A stretch of 32,946 bases of DNA from Zygnema cylindricum (GCA_037447655.1 JBBHKE010002736.1:1-32946); one strand, 5' to 3'; shown: positions 16,388-27,617, counted from the stretch's first letter. Program-made: numbers and translations. The notes: generated by a model not told the origin, from the sequence alone.

Positions 16388-18667
16388 CTAGTCTATTTTT
16401 AATTTTTCTTTTAATCCACATTTTTCCCTGCAGTATTCTAATTTCGGCGAGGGTACAGGTTTGGTCATCATGTCCGCTACCATTTCCTCATCAGATCTAT
16501 ATACAAGATTCACTATTTTATTCTCAACTTTTTCTCTTACAAAACTTAATCTTATGTCCATATGTTTAGCCTTAAAATGATGTTTTGGATTTGCTGCAAT
16601 TGCTATGGCCGCTTGATTATCACAAAACACTTCATGCACTCCGTCCTTCATATACCCAAGTTCTTGCAGCAAGGACTTGACCCACATCAACTCTTTCACA
16701 GCAGAACAAGAGGCCATGTACTTAGCCTCCATGGTGGACTGTGCAACTACCTTTTGTTGCTTACTGCTCCAACAGCATGCACCTTCCCCAACATACAACA
16801 CATACCCAGAAGTGCATCGTCTCATAGGTGCGTCCCCATAACTGGCATCACTCCAAGTAGTGATGTCAGTGTGCTCCCCTCCCAAATGCAACCATAACTC
16901 TCTGGTTCCAACCAGATATCTCATGACTCTCTTGGCTGCCTCCCAATCCCTCTTCCTAGGATCATTTAGACTCCTACTGAGTACTCCAACTGCTACCGCT
17001 ATGTCCGGCCTGGTACAATTCATAAAATAGATTAAACTTCCTACGACCTGTCTATAAGGGATAGTCTTCATAAACTCTCTCTCTTCAATACTCATTTGAT
17101 CATCTAAGATAATTACTCCTCCTTCTACACTCCCATCACTTACTTTTTTCAAGTCCATGGGAGTGGTACAACTGTTAGCATTTTCCATCTGGAATTTCCC
17201 AAGCATATTACCTATTACTTCTTTCTGAGTAAGTCTGATAATCTTCTTCCCCCTATCTCTCTCCATCTGAATCCCCAAAATATATTTTACCTCCCCTAAA
17301 TCCTTCATATCAAATCTGCTTCTAAGATCTGTTTTTAACTTATTGATCTTTTCCAAGGATTTACTCAACACAAGCAGATCATCCACATAAATTGCAATAA
17401 AAATGACACCATTCTCATCTTCAAACATATAGATAGAATGGTCAGAGCTTATACGGATATATCCCAGACTGGTAAGAAACTCATCTAGTTTCTTGTTCCA
17501 CTGTCGGGGAGCCTGCTTTAGTCCATATAAGGACTTTATGAGCCTGCAGACTTTGCTCTCTTCTCCTTCCTCCACGAACCCCTCGGGTTGTCTCATGAAA
17601 ATTTCTTCCTCTAACTCACCATTAAGAAACGCAGTCTTAATGTCCATCTGATGGATTTCCATGTCTTCCGCTGCTGCCAGGCTGAGGAGAATCCTTACTG
17701 ATGGGAACCGAACAACTGGAGCAAAGGTCTCCTTAAAGTCAATCCCTTCCTTTTGGGTGAACCCCTTCGCTACCAATCGAGCCTTATATCTTTCAATGGT
17801 ATTATCTGGGTTCAGTTTTAGTTTAAATACCCATTTACACCCAATAGGTTTTCTGTCTGGAGGACAATCTGCTAGTTCCCAGGTATTTGCTTCCATGATA
17901 GAAGCCATCTCATCATTTATAGCTCTAATCCATCTTTCTTTCTCTGGACTATTCACTGCCTCCGAGTAAGACTGAGGCTCATCAGGGTGAGATAGCTTAG
18001 TTACCTTATGAGCGACTTGTTTTTCCTGTAATCTTTTGCTGCTCCTTCTTCCTCCCTCAAACTCCGAAGCAAGAATGGATGGAAGTCTTGGATTTCTTCT
18101 CACTGTTTCATCGGCTCCCCTGTCCATGGAAACCGGTTCTTGTCCCGCTTCTTCTATCTCCTCGAAGTCCATAGGAGTATGTGAGGTTTCCGGTGAGTCT
18201 CCTGTATCTTGAATCTCCCCTGAATTTGTAATCACGGTGTCACCCATGTCGATTTCGGGAACGACCGAGTTCTCCTCACTTTCAGACTCAAATCTGATCC
18301 TAATCTTCTTTGTATATTTGAAGGGGTCAAATGACTTCCATTCATCCATGACAACTAAGTGTTTGACCAGAATGATATCTTTCTTTGCCAAGTCATATAC
18401 CTTATATCCCTTAACATCCTCATCATATCCCACAAAGTATCCAGGTTTTCCCTTAGCATCTAGTTTCCAGTTTTTCCTATCCGTGTCAAGACTGTAAACT
18501 TGGCTACCAAATACTTTAAGGTGTGAGATATCTGGTTTCCTTCCAACCCATCTCTCATAAGGTGTGACTCCGTTTACAGTTGAGGTGAGGACTCTATTGT
18601 TAATATAGTTGGCACAGTTCATTGCCTCTGCCCAAAATCTCTTTCCTATTTTCTTGTCTGCCAACAT
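16388..18667 (-). pseudogene. copia pol, reverse transcriptase and RNase H (left unit)
   Basis: An intact 759-codon frame that is the C-terminal half of a broken polyprotein. It starts in the integrase tail (FWAEAMNCANYINNRVL), then the RT core from WVFKLKLN through HQMDIKTAFLNGELEEEIFM to the catalytic YVDDLLVLS, then RNase H with SDASYGDAP, STMEAKYMA, CDNQAAIAIAANP and KHMDIRLSFVRE, ending DMMTKPVPSPKLEYC. A stop at 18685-18683 separates it from the integrase core. It differs from the right unit by a handful of residues (N/K, K/R, E/K). Confidence 0.92.
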
Positions 18668-18682
18668 ATTGCATGCACTATC

Positions 18683-19498
18683 TTAAAGTGTTCTATTCAA
18701 CCTCTCAGCTACCCCATTTTGTTCCGGGTTATATGGTATTGTTTTCTGGTGTTGCACTCCCTCATCTCTCAAATATTCCTCAAACTGGTTAGAGGTATAT
18801 TCCCCCCCATTATCACTCCTTATCCTCTTAATAGGGGTTTCATGCAACTTCTCACTCCAAGCTTTATATTCTTTGAAGTAAGTGGATGCTTCAGACTTAT
18901 TTTTCAGAAAGTAGACTCTAGAGTATCTAGACCAATCATCAGTTATTGTCATCATAAACCTCTTTCCTCCAACCGAAGGTACTTTTGCAGGTCCCCAAAT
19001 ATCTGTGTGGACCAAATCTAACACTTTCTCACCTCTATATGTGGCGGCTTTGGGAAAGGGAAGTCTGTGATCCTTACCTTGAGCACAACCAATACAATCA
19101 TCCATTATTTCATTATCCCCAAACTGAATGCCATCTACTACCCCAAGCTTTTTCATTTCCCTTAACCTATCAAAATGCACATGCCCCAACCGCTTATTCC
19201 AAATCATCACCTTAGGAACACCAACATAGTAAGCATTCTTCTTTTCATTACTCAAGTTAAGCCTAAACATTCCTTGGCTACCCTTATCTGCTGTGAAGTA
19301 AACTTCATTCCCATACTTAGCTGTAAAGACTCCCTTTCTGGTGAAGGTATCAAACTCTTTGTCATCTAACATAGACGTAGAGACAAGATTTTTACTCAGC
19401 TGAGGAATGTAAAGTACATCTGAGAATGTAAGTATAGAGGTCTTACCCTCCACTAAGACTTTCAGATCTACTGATCCCACTAGATCTGTAGTAACCAC
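18683..19498 (-). pseudogene. copia integrase core (left unit), ended by a TAA
   Basis: Protease tail DVLYIPQLSKNLVSTSML, then the pre-integrase zinc-binding region with HVHFDRLREM and CIGCAQGK, then the DDE core: HTDIWGP (first Asp), RSDNGGEYTS (second Asp) and PEQNGVAERLNRTL (Glu). The frame is cut by TAA at 18685-18683, directly after NRTL, where the protein should continue DSACNMLADKK into the RT frame. At its upstream end an extra AG pair (about 19514-19520) shifts the frame relative to the protease. Confidence 0.9.
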
Positions 19499-19499
19499 T

Positions 19500-19690
19500 C
19501 TCCCAACCCCATACTCTCTACAGTAGGAATCTTTCGTAGCTTAGTGAAGAGTTCTTTATCACGACACATATGCATGGATGCACATGAGTCGATGATCCAT
19601 CCTTCCTGTGGAGCTTCCCAAATTGCTCCAAGGGCACACTTCTGCCTCCGAGGGATCTCTTTCTCCTCCAGACTCTCGTCAAAAAGAAGT
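19500..19690 (-). pseudogene. copia aspartic protease region (left unit), frame-shifted
   Basis: In a frame different from its neighbours it reads EGWIIDSCASMHMCRDKELF. The family's active site is normally D-S/T-G-A; here the Gly is Cys (codon TGT, 19584-19582). Frameshifts bound it on both sides (about 19690-19700 and 19514-19520). Confidence 0.8.
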
Positions 19691-20678
19691 TCCCCTCCTC
19701 CTCAGATGACTCATCCTCGATTTCTCCTGACACTTTTGTAACCACAAGTGCATTTTTCTTCCCTCCGGAAGAACCCCCTCCACGGTTTTCTTGGAGCCTC
19801 AGCTTTGATAGCTTGACACAATCTGCAATAAAGTGTCCCGGCTTTTTACAATAATGACAAAGACCCTTTGGGGGCCTCTTTCCCCCAGAATTATCTCTTT
19901 CCCCTCTATAAGGTTTCTTCGGATCCTTCCCCTATCGGTCCCCTCCTGCTGCTAGAGCTTGAATGCTCTTTCCTCCTCTCCTAATCTCCATTGTGTTTTC
20001 CTACACAAGTATCATCCTGACTACTGTGTTCCATTTCCATGAACTATCAGGCATTCCCTGTACTCGGTTCACTATGTTTTCGAACTCATCTGGTAATTTC
20101 ATGATAAGGGTGTTAACTTTCATTTTCATTGTACCTGTCCACCCGGCACTTTCCATTTCCATATACAAACAAGAAAGATCATTACAGTAATCTAACATCT
20201 TTCCTCCTTTGTAAGTATAACTCAATAGCTTTTGCTCAGCCAACTGGAGCTCCTGAATAGTTCCAACTCTATAAATCTCCACCAAACTCTCCCACAATTC
20301 CTCTGCCTTGTAAATGTGAAGATGAGGAGTGGCCAAACCTTGAGTGAGGTGCCTCAAAATGAAGTTTTTGGCAGCCATGTTTACATCCTCCCACATTTGA
20401 GTATCGTTCTCCACGGTCTTCACGGTCGCCCTTCCCGATACTGTGGCAATAGGAGTGAGGGGTGTCTCCTTCCCTTTCTCCTTTTCGAACACACTGCTGT
20501 CCCCATCATCTGCCTCCTCCGCTGAGGCAGCCGTTGTTGCAGAAAACCTTACTCCCCCAAATCATGGTGGAGTTCCCGAAGGTGGACGTTTCACTTGTCC
20601 ACTGACGATACCCCAGTATCGTTTTTCACACAAAGCTCCCATCATCATGGCTTCCCAATAGATGTAACCCAGATCCAT
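19690..20678 (-). pseudogene. copia gag with zinc knuckle (left unit), three in-frame stops
   Basis: Starts at MDLGYIYWEAMMMGALCEKR just after the leader, continues through KRYWGIVSGQ, VWEDV-like MWEDVNMAAKNFILRHL and LPDEFENIVNRVQ, to the knuckle CHYCKKPGHFIADC (CX2CX4HX4C) and an acidic tail. One frame runs throughout but is interrupted by TGA (20564-20562), TAG (20003-20001) and TAG (19934-19932), all also in the right unit. Confidence 0.88.
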
Positions 20679-20698
20679 TGAAGGTGGGCACCCTAGAG

Positions 20699-20713
20699 GG
20701 TGGGCCCATAACC
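20699..20713 (-). other. Primer-binding site, left unit: initiator tRNA-Met anticodon region
   Basis: The plus strand reads GGTGGGCCCATAACC immediately next to the LTR edge. From memory this equals the anticodon stem-loop (CAU) of plant initiator tRNA-Met, not the tRNA 3' end, implying priming by a half-tRNA as described for Drosophila copia. Confidence 0.75.
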
Positions 20714-21698
20714 TGCAATTATGTGTCCTCCATTGGACTACAGAATACAGGAAGCCTCTAGATAGTATTTAACTAACCCACTTTATGCCACGACCACTTC
20801 TGCCCAAGAAGGCAAACTCTGTGTAGCCTGGACTCCCCTGAGTCCGTAGCAAAAAGAATCACTGAAAACGGCCAACCAGGCGATAAGTTATGAGCCGGCA
20901 AAAAATGCCAATTTATACAAAGCTCTCTTAGAGAGAGGTGTCTGTCTACCAAATATTTCCTAAGTCCTAAATCCCTCTCACAACCCCTATCTACTAAAGT
21001 ACGAACCAATCGTATTACTGTAAAGTACAGAAAGGTACTATGGCCGATGTACTTTCTGTACGGCCGGTGTACGACAAGGCTCTTGAGTGGACGCGTGTCA
21101 TTTTTCCACTTGTCCGTATTTCCTCCGGAATTCCCGCGACCGAATGTCATCCTTCCACGCGGTGCCACGTCATGCCACGTCCATAAAATCCAAAGTGACC
21201 ATTCCTCGATCTCGGCGACGACTTGCGCCGTCGGATTAAATCCGACATTAAATGTCGACCGTTCAAAGTGTATGTTTCATTTGTTTCGTGCGAAATGACG
21301 TTTCGCACTAAACCTTAACAAGTTCTATGTTCGTTTCGTTTCATATTCCAGTTAGATCATTTCGGTATTATAGAACAGTTTATATATAAATGAAACCCTA
21401 CATTATCTAACTCACTTCTACGACAGACTGGTTAGAGATAACGGCTACGCCGCGCTCTACCGGTCGGGGGTTCGAGTCTTGCCGGACTCAACCTTTTGTT
21501 GAGAGTGACTTAAGTCACTCTTTAGTCCTTCCTATGGAGCTGAGGCAGCCATGGCTCCATCGCTCTCTCTCTCTTTCAATGACTACAACAAGTATGGGGG
21601 AGAGAGAGAAGAGATTGAGGCAGGCTGCCATCATTTCTTATATATGTTTCTGCTAATTTATTTTAAACTAGAAAATACAAAAACTACTTATTTCAACA
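20714..21698 (-). repeat. Middle LTR, recombinant between the outer LTRs
   Basis: 985 bp. From 20714 to about 20945 its diagnostic bases match the right LTR (including the deletion). From about 21126 to 21698 they match the left LTR at every informative site I compared. Confidence 0.9.
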
Positions 21699-21711
21699 CT
21701 CCCCTTATTTT
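21699..21711 (-). other. Polypurine tract, right unit
   Basis: Same AAAATAAGGGGAG as the left unit, next to the middle LTR. Confidence 0.85.
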
Positions 21712-23991
21712 CTAGTCTATTTTTAATTTTTCTTTTAATCCACATTTTTCCCTGCAGTATTTTAATTTCGGCGAGGGTACAGGTTTGGTCATCATGTCCG
21801 CTACCATTTCCTCATCAGATCTATATACAAGATTCACTATTTTATTCTCAACTTTTTCTCTTACAAAACTTAATCTTATGTCCATATGTTTAGCCTTAAA
21901 ATGATGTTTTGGATTTGCTGCAATTGCTATGGCCGCTTGATTATCACAAAACACTTCATGCACTCCGTCCTTCATATACCCAAGTTCTTGCAGCAAGGAC
22001 TTGACCCACATCAACTCTTTCACAGCAGAACAAGAGGCCATGTACTTAGCCTCCATGGTGGACTGTGCAACTACCTTTTGTTGCTTACTGCTCCAACAGC
22101 ATGCACCTTCCCCAACATACAACACATACCCAGAAGTGCATCGTCTCATAGGTGCGTCCCCATAACTGGCATCACTCCAAGTAGTGATGTCAGTGTGCTC
22201 CCCTCCCAAATGCAACCATAACTCTCTGGTTCCAACCAGATATCTCATGACTCTCTTGGCTGCCTCCCAATCCCTCTTCCTAGGATCATTTAGACTCCTA
22301 CTGAGTACTCCAACTGCTACCGCTATGTCCGGCCTGGTACAATTCATAAAATAGATTAAACTTCCTACGACCTGTCTATAAGGGATAGTCTTCATAAACT
22401 CTCTCTCTTCAATACTCATTTGATCATCTAAGATAATTACTCCTCCTTCTACACTCCCATCACTTACTTTTTTCAAGTCCATGGGAGTGGTACAACTGTT
22501 AGCATTTTCCATCTGGAATTTCCCAAGCATATTACCTATTACTTCTTTCTGAGTAAGTCTGATAATCTTCTTCCCCCTATCTCTCTCCATCTGAATCCCC
22601 AAAATATATTTTACCTCCCCTAAATCCTTCATATCAAATCTGCTTCTAAGATCTGTTTTTAACTTATTGATCTTTTCCAAGGATTTACTCAACACAAGCA
22701 GATCATCCACATAAATTGCAATAAAAATGACACCATTCTCATCTTCAAACATATAGATAGAATGGTCAGAGCTTATACGGATATATCCCAGACTGGTAAG
22801 AAACTCATCTAGTTTCTTGTTCCACTGTCGGGGAGCCTGCTTTAGTCCATATAAGGACTTTATGAGCCTGCAGACTTTGCTCTCTTCTCCTTCCTCCACG
22901 AACCCCTCGGGTTGTCTCATGAAAATTTCTTCCTCTAACTCACCATTAAGAAACGCAGTCTTAATGTCCATCTGATGGATTTCCATGTCTTCCGCTGCTG
23001 CCAGGCTGAGGAGAATCCTTACTGATGGGAACCGAACAACTGGAGCAAAGGTCTCCTTAAAGTCAATCCCTTCCTTTTGGGTGAACCCCTTCGCTACCAA
23101 TCGAGCCTTATATCTTTCAATGGTATTATCTGGGTTCAGTTTTAGTTTAAATACCCATTTACACCCAATAGGTTTTCTGTCTGGAGGACAATCTGCTAGT
23201 TCCCAGGTATTTGCTTCCATGATAGAAGCCATCTCATCATTTATAGCTCTAATCCATCTTTCTTTCTCTGGACTATTCACTGCCTCCGAGTAAGACTGAG
23301 GCTCATCAGGGTGAGATAGCTTAGTTACCTTATGAGCGACTTGTTTTTCCTGTAATCTTTTGCTGCTCCTTCTTCCTCCCTCAAACTCCGAAGCAAGAAT
23401 GGATGGAAGTCTTGGATTTCTTCTCACTGTTTCATCGGCTCCCCTGTCCATGGAAACCGGTTCTTGTCCCGCTTCTTCTATCTCCTCGAAGTCCATAGGA
23501 GTATGTGAGGTTTCCGGTGAGTCTCCTGTATCTTGAATCTCCCCTGAATTTGTAATCACGGTGTCACCCATGTCAATTTCGGGAACGACCGAGTTCTCCT
23601 CACTTTCAGACTCAAATCTGATCCTAATCTTCTTTGTATATTTGAAGGGGTCAAATGACTTCCATTCATCCATGACAACTAAGTGTTTGACCAGAATGAT
23701 ATCTTTCTTTGCCAAGTCATATACCCTATATCCCTTAACATCCTCATCATATCCCACAAAGTATCCAGGTTTTCCCTTAGCATCTAGTTTCCAGTTTTTC
23801 CTATCCGTGTCAAGACTGTAAACTTGGCTACCAAATACTTTAAGGTGTGAGATATCTGGTTTCCTTCCAACCCATCTCTCATAAGGTGTGACTCCGTTTA
23901 CAGTTGAGGTGAGGACTCTATTCTTAATATAGTTGGCACAGTTCATTGCCTCTGCCCAAAATCTCTTTCCTATTTTCTTGTCTGCCAACAT
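21712..23991 (-). pseudogene. copia pol, reverse transcriptase and RNase H (right unit)
   Basis: A 759-codon frame nearly identical to 16388-18667 (offset 5324 bases), with the YVDDLLVLS catalytic motif and full RNase H. It differs by KNR for NNR, GYRVY for GYKVY and KLKYC for KLEYC. It is cut from the integrase by TGA at 24009-24007, where the left unit has TAA. Confidence 0.92.
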
Positions 23992-24006
23992 ATTGCATGC
24001 ACTATC

Positions 24007-24822
24007 TCAAAGTGTTCTATTCAACCTCTCAGCTACCCCATTTTGTTCCGGGTTATATGGTACAGTTTTCTGGTGTTGCACTCCCTCATCTCTCAGATAT
24101 TCCTCAAACTGGTTAGAGGTATATTCCCCCCCATTATCACTCCTTATCCTCTTAATAGGGGTTTCATGCAACTTCTCACTCCAAGCTTTATATTCTTTGA
24201 AGTAAGTGGATGCTTCAGACTTATTTTTCAGAAAGTAAACTCTAGAGTATCTAGACCAATCATCAGTTATTGTCATCATAAACCTCTTTCCTCCAACCGA
24301 AGGTACTTTTGCAGGTCCCCAAATATCTGTGTGGACCAAATCTAACACTTTCTCACCTCTATATGTGGCGGCTTTGGGAAAGGGAAGTCTGTGATCCTTA
24401 CCTTGAGCACAACCAATACAATCATCCATTATTTCATTATCCCCAAACTGAATGCCATCTACTACCCCAAGCTTTTTCATTTCCCTTAACCTATCAAAAT
24501 GCACATGCCCCAACCGCTTATTCCAAATCATCACCTTAGGAACACCAACATAGTAAGCATTCTTCTTTTCATTACTCAAGTTAAGCCTAAACATTCCTTG
24601 GCTACCCTTATCTGCTGTGAAGTAAACTTCATTCCCATACTTAGCTGTAAAGACTCCCTTTCTGGTGAAGGTATCAAACTCTTTGTCATCTAACATAGAC
24701 GTAGAGACAAGATTTTTACTCAGCTGAGGAATGTAAAGTACATCTGAGAATGTAAGTATAGAGGTCTTACCCTCCACTAAGACTTTCAGATCTACTGATC
24801 CCACTAGATCTGTAGTAACCAC
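24007..24822 (-). pseudogene. copia integrase core (right unit), ended by a TGA
   Basis: Same content and DDE residues as the left unit, with KTVPY in place of KTIPY. The same frame break with the protease lies upstream. Confidence 0.9.
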
Positions 24823-24823
24823 T

Positions 24824-25014
24824 CTCCCAACCCCATACTCTCTACAGTAGGAATCTTTCGTAGCTTAGTGAAGAGTTCTTTATCACGACACATATGCATG
24901 GATGCACATGAGTCGATGATCCATCCTTCCTGTGGAGCTTCCCAAATTGCTCCAAGGGCACACTTCTGCCTCCGAGGGATCTCTTTCTCCTCCAGACTCT
25001 CGTCAAAAAGAAGT
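24824..25014 (-). pseudogene. copia aspartic protease region (right unit), frame-shifted
   Basis: Identical to the left unit, including Cys in place of the active-site Gly (IIDSCASMHM) and both frame breaks. Confidence 0.8.
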
Positions 25015-26002
25015 TCCCCTCCTCCTCAGATGACTCATCCTCGATTTCTCCTGACACTTTTGTAACCACAAGTGCATTTTTCTTCCCTCCGGAAGAACCC
25101 CCTCCACGGTTTTCTTGGAGCCTCAGCTTTGATAGCTTGACACAATCTGCAATAAAGTGTCCCGGCTTTTTACAATAATGACAAAGACCCTTTGGGGGCC
25201 TCTTTCCCCCAGAATTATCTCTTTCCCCTCTATAAGGTTTCTTCGGATCCTTCCCCTATCGGTCCCCTCCTGCTGCTAGAGCTTGAATGCTCTTTCCTCC
25301 TCTCCTAATCTCCATTGTGTTTTCCTACACAAGTATCATCCTGACTACTGTGTTCCATTTCCATGAACTATCAGGCATTCCCTGTACTCGGTTCACTATG
25401 TTTTCGAACTCATCTGGTAATTTCATGATAAGGGTGTTAACTTTCATTTTCATTGTACCTGTCCACCCGGCACTTTCCATTTCCATATACAAACAAGAAA
25501 GATCATTACAGTAATCTAACATCTTTCCTCCTTTGTAAGTATAACTCAATAGCTTTTGCTCAGCCAACTGGAGCTCCTGAATAGTTCCAGCTCTATAAAT
25601 CTCCACCAAACTCTCCCACAATTCCTCTGCCTTGTAAATGTGAAGATGAGGAGTGGCCAAACCTTGAGTGAGGTGCCTCAAAATGAAGTTTTTGGCAGCC
25701 ATGTTTACATCCTCCCACATTTGAGTATCGTTCTCCACGGTCTTCACGGTCGCCCTTCCCGATACTGTGGCAATAGGAGTGAGGGGTGTCTCCTTCCCTT
25801 TCTCCTTTTGGAACACACTGCTGTCCCCATCATCTGCCTCCTCCGCTGAGGCAGCCGTTGTTGCAGAAAACCCTACTCCCCCAAATCATGGTGGAGTTCC
25901 CGAAGGTGGACGTTTCACTTGTCCACTGACGATACCCCAGTATCGTTTTTCACACAAAACTCCCATCATCATGGCTTCCCAATAGATGTAACCCAGATCC
26001 AT
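25014..26002 (-). pseudogene. copia gag with zinc knuckle (right unit), three in-frame stops
   Basis: Counterpart of 19690-20678 with the same TGA and two TAG stops and the same CHYCKKPGHFIADC knuckle. It differs by a few bases (for example FQKEK for FEKEK, YRAGT for YRVGT). Confidence 0.88.
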
Positions 26003-26022
26003 TGAAGGTGGGCACCCTAGAG

Positions 26023-26037
26023 GGTGGGCCCATAACC
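26023..26037 (-). other. Primer-binding site, right unit
   Basis: GGTGGGCCCATAACC on the plus strand, directly abutting the right LTR at 26038; same as the left unit. Confidence 0.75.
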
Positions 26038-27021
26038 TGCAATTATGTGTCCTCCATTGGACTACAGAATACGAAAGCCTCTAGATAGTATTTAACTAAC
26101 CCACTTTATGCCACGACCACTTCTGCCCAAGAAGGCAAACTCTGTGTAGCCTGGACTCCCCTGAGTCCGTAGCAAAAAGAATCACTGAAAACGGCCAACC
26201 AGGCGATAAGTTATGAGCCGGCAAAAAATGCCAATTTATACAAAGCTCTCTTAGAGAGAGGTGTCTGTCTACCAAATATTTCCTAAGTCCTAAATCCCTC
26301 TCACAACCCCTATCTACTAAAGTACGAACCAATCGTATTACTGTAAAGTACAGAAAGGTACTATGGCCGATGTACTTTCTGTACGGCCGGTGTACGACAA
26401 GGCTCTTGAGTGGACGCGTGTCATTTTTCCACTTGTCCGTATTTCCTCTGGAATTCCCGCGACCGAATGTCATCCTTCCACGCGGCGCCACATCATGCCA
26501 CGTCCATAAAATCCAAAGTGACCATTCCGCGATCTCGGCGACGACGTGCGCCGTCGGATTAAATCCGACATTAAATGTCGACCGTTCAAAGTGTATGTTT
26601 CATTTGTTTCGTGCGAAATGACGTTTCGCACTAAACCTTAACAAGTTCTATGTTCGTTTCGTTTCATATTCCAGTTAGATCATTTCGGTACTATAGAACA
26701 GTTTATATATAAATGAAACCCTACATTATCTAACGGACTTCTACGACAGATTGGTTAGAGCTAACGGCTACGCCGCGCTCTACCGGTCGGGGGTTCGAGT
26801 CCTGCCGGACTCAACCTTTTGTTGAGAGTGACTTAAGTCACTCTTTAGTCTTTCCTATGGAGTTGAGGCAGTCATGGCTCCATCGCTCTCTCTCTCTTTC
26901 AGTGACTACAACAAGTATGGGGGAGAGAGAGAAGAGATGGAGGCAGGCTGCCATCATTTCTTATATATGTTTCCGCTAATTTATTTTAAACTAGAAAATA
27001 CAAAAACTATTTATTTCAACA
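26038..27021 (-). repeat. Right LTR (outer 5' LTR of the array)
   Basis: 984 bp. This is the transcription-starting LTR for the right unit. It has the best-preserved tRNA-like B box (GGTTCGAGTCC, 26792-26802). It abuts CGTCT at its right edge and the primer-binding site at its left edge. Confidence 0.92.
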
Positions 27022-27026
27022 CGTCT
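27022..27026 (+). repeat. Target-site duplication, right copy (CGTCT)
   Basis: Identical to 15367-15371. No such duplication separates the two internal units at the middle LTR. Confidence 0.9.
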
Positions 27027-27170
27027 AATATCGTACAACTCTCCTCGCGAGGAGAGTATCGTCACACTAGATGATGTGCGCGATTATATCGCGGATCTGA
27101 AAAAGTGGAATATCCAACGGCCAGGAATTACGCTTACATCATTGGAGTTTCCCGACAGCTTTCCAGTAAC
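27027..27170. other. Interior of the hAT-like element right of the array, with a 20-bp palindrome
   Basis: Unique sequence containing the perfect palindrome ACTCTCCTCGCGAGGAGAGT (27038-27057). No coding potential seen. Confidence 0.6.
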
Positions 27171-27610
27171 GATATTTCATCTGACAAAAAAATAAAGGTA
27201 CGGCGTGGTACGAACTTGTACGGTGTCCAGTAAAGAACCACACTTTTCATCTAATGGAATTCTACCCTAAGTCAAATGTCACTGTGTGCTCTCATAGACG
27301 TGAAGTGATAAACTACCTGTGCGCAACCATTTTATTTATATGTGGCTGCCGCAGTTTTGTTACAGTAAACCTGCGCCGGCGGTGTGAATTGTTTATTTTT
27401 TTATCACGGTCGACGTTCGCACGCGCGACACTTTTTTAACCGCCAGTACAATATTTTGCCCGTCAAAGTTGTTCGACGGATTGACCGTCAAACTTGAACT
27501 TAAAGGTACGTGGCTTGTACGAAACTGTACTTCAAATGTACAATTTCTGACAACTATCTGCGCGCAGCAAATATCGTCTCTGTGATTAGCAATTCCCTTC
27601 ATATAATTAC
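27170..27610 (-). repeat. Right inverted block b'
   Basis: Reverse complement of the left block (13225-14110 minus its MITE). It provides the empty site that proves the MITE insertion. Confidence 0.75.
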
Positions 27611-27617
27611 TTATTTG

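Larger units (their letters stand above)
15372..27021 (-). mobile_element. Tandem Ty1/copia array: LTR-internal-LTR-internal-LTR
   Basis: Three LTRs of 1003, 985 and 984 bp flank two 4,339-bp internal regions, all minus-strand. Each LTR begins TGTTGAAATA and ends ATTGCA in element sense. The array as a whole is flanked by CGTCT (15367-15371 and 27022-27026), so it occupies a single insertion site in the hAT-like element. Internal order is gag, protease, integrase, RT, RNase H, diagnostic of Ty1/copia. Both units are defective. Confidence 0.93.

Noticed and set aside
16562-25985. Plus-strand open frames across both copia units (for example 16562-16897, 17661-17969 and their copies 5,324 bases downstream)
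   Set aside because: They are antisense shadows of the retroelement coding frames, repeated identically in both units, with no domain features.
15372-27021. Two independent copia insertions side by side
   Set aside because: Only one target duplication exists, the LTR between them is shared and recombinant, and all lesions are common.
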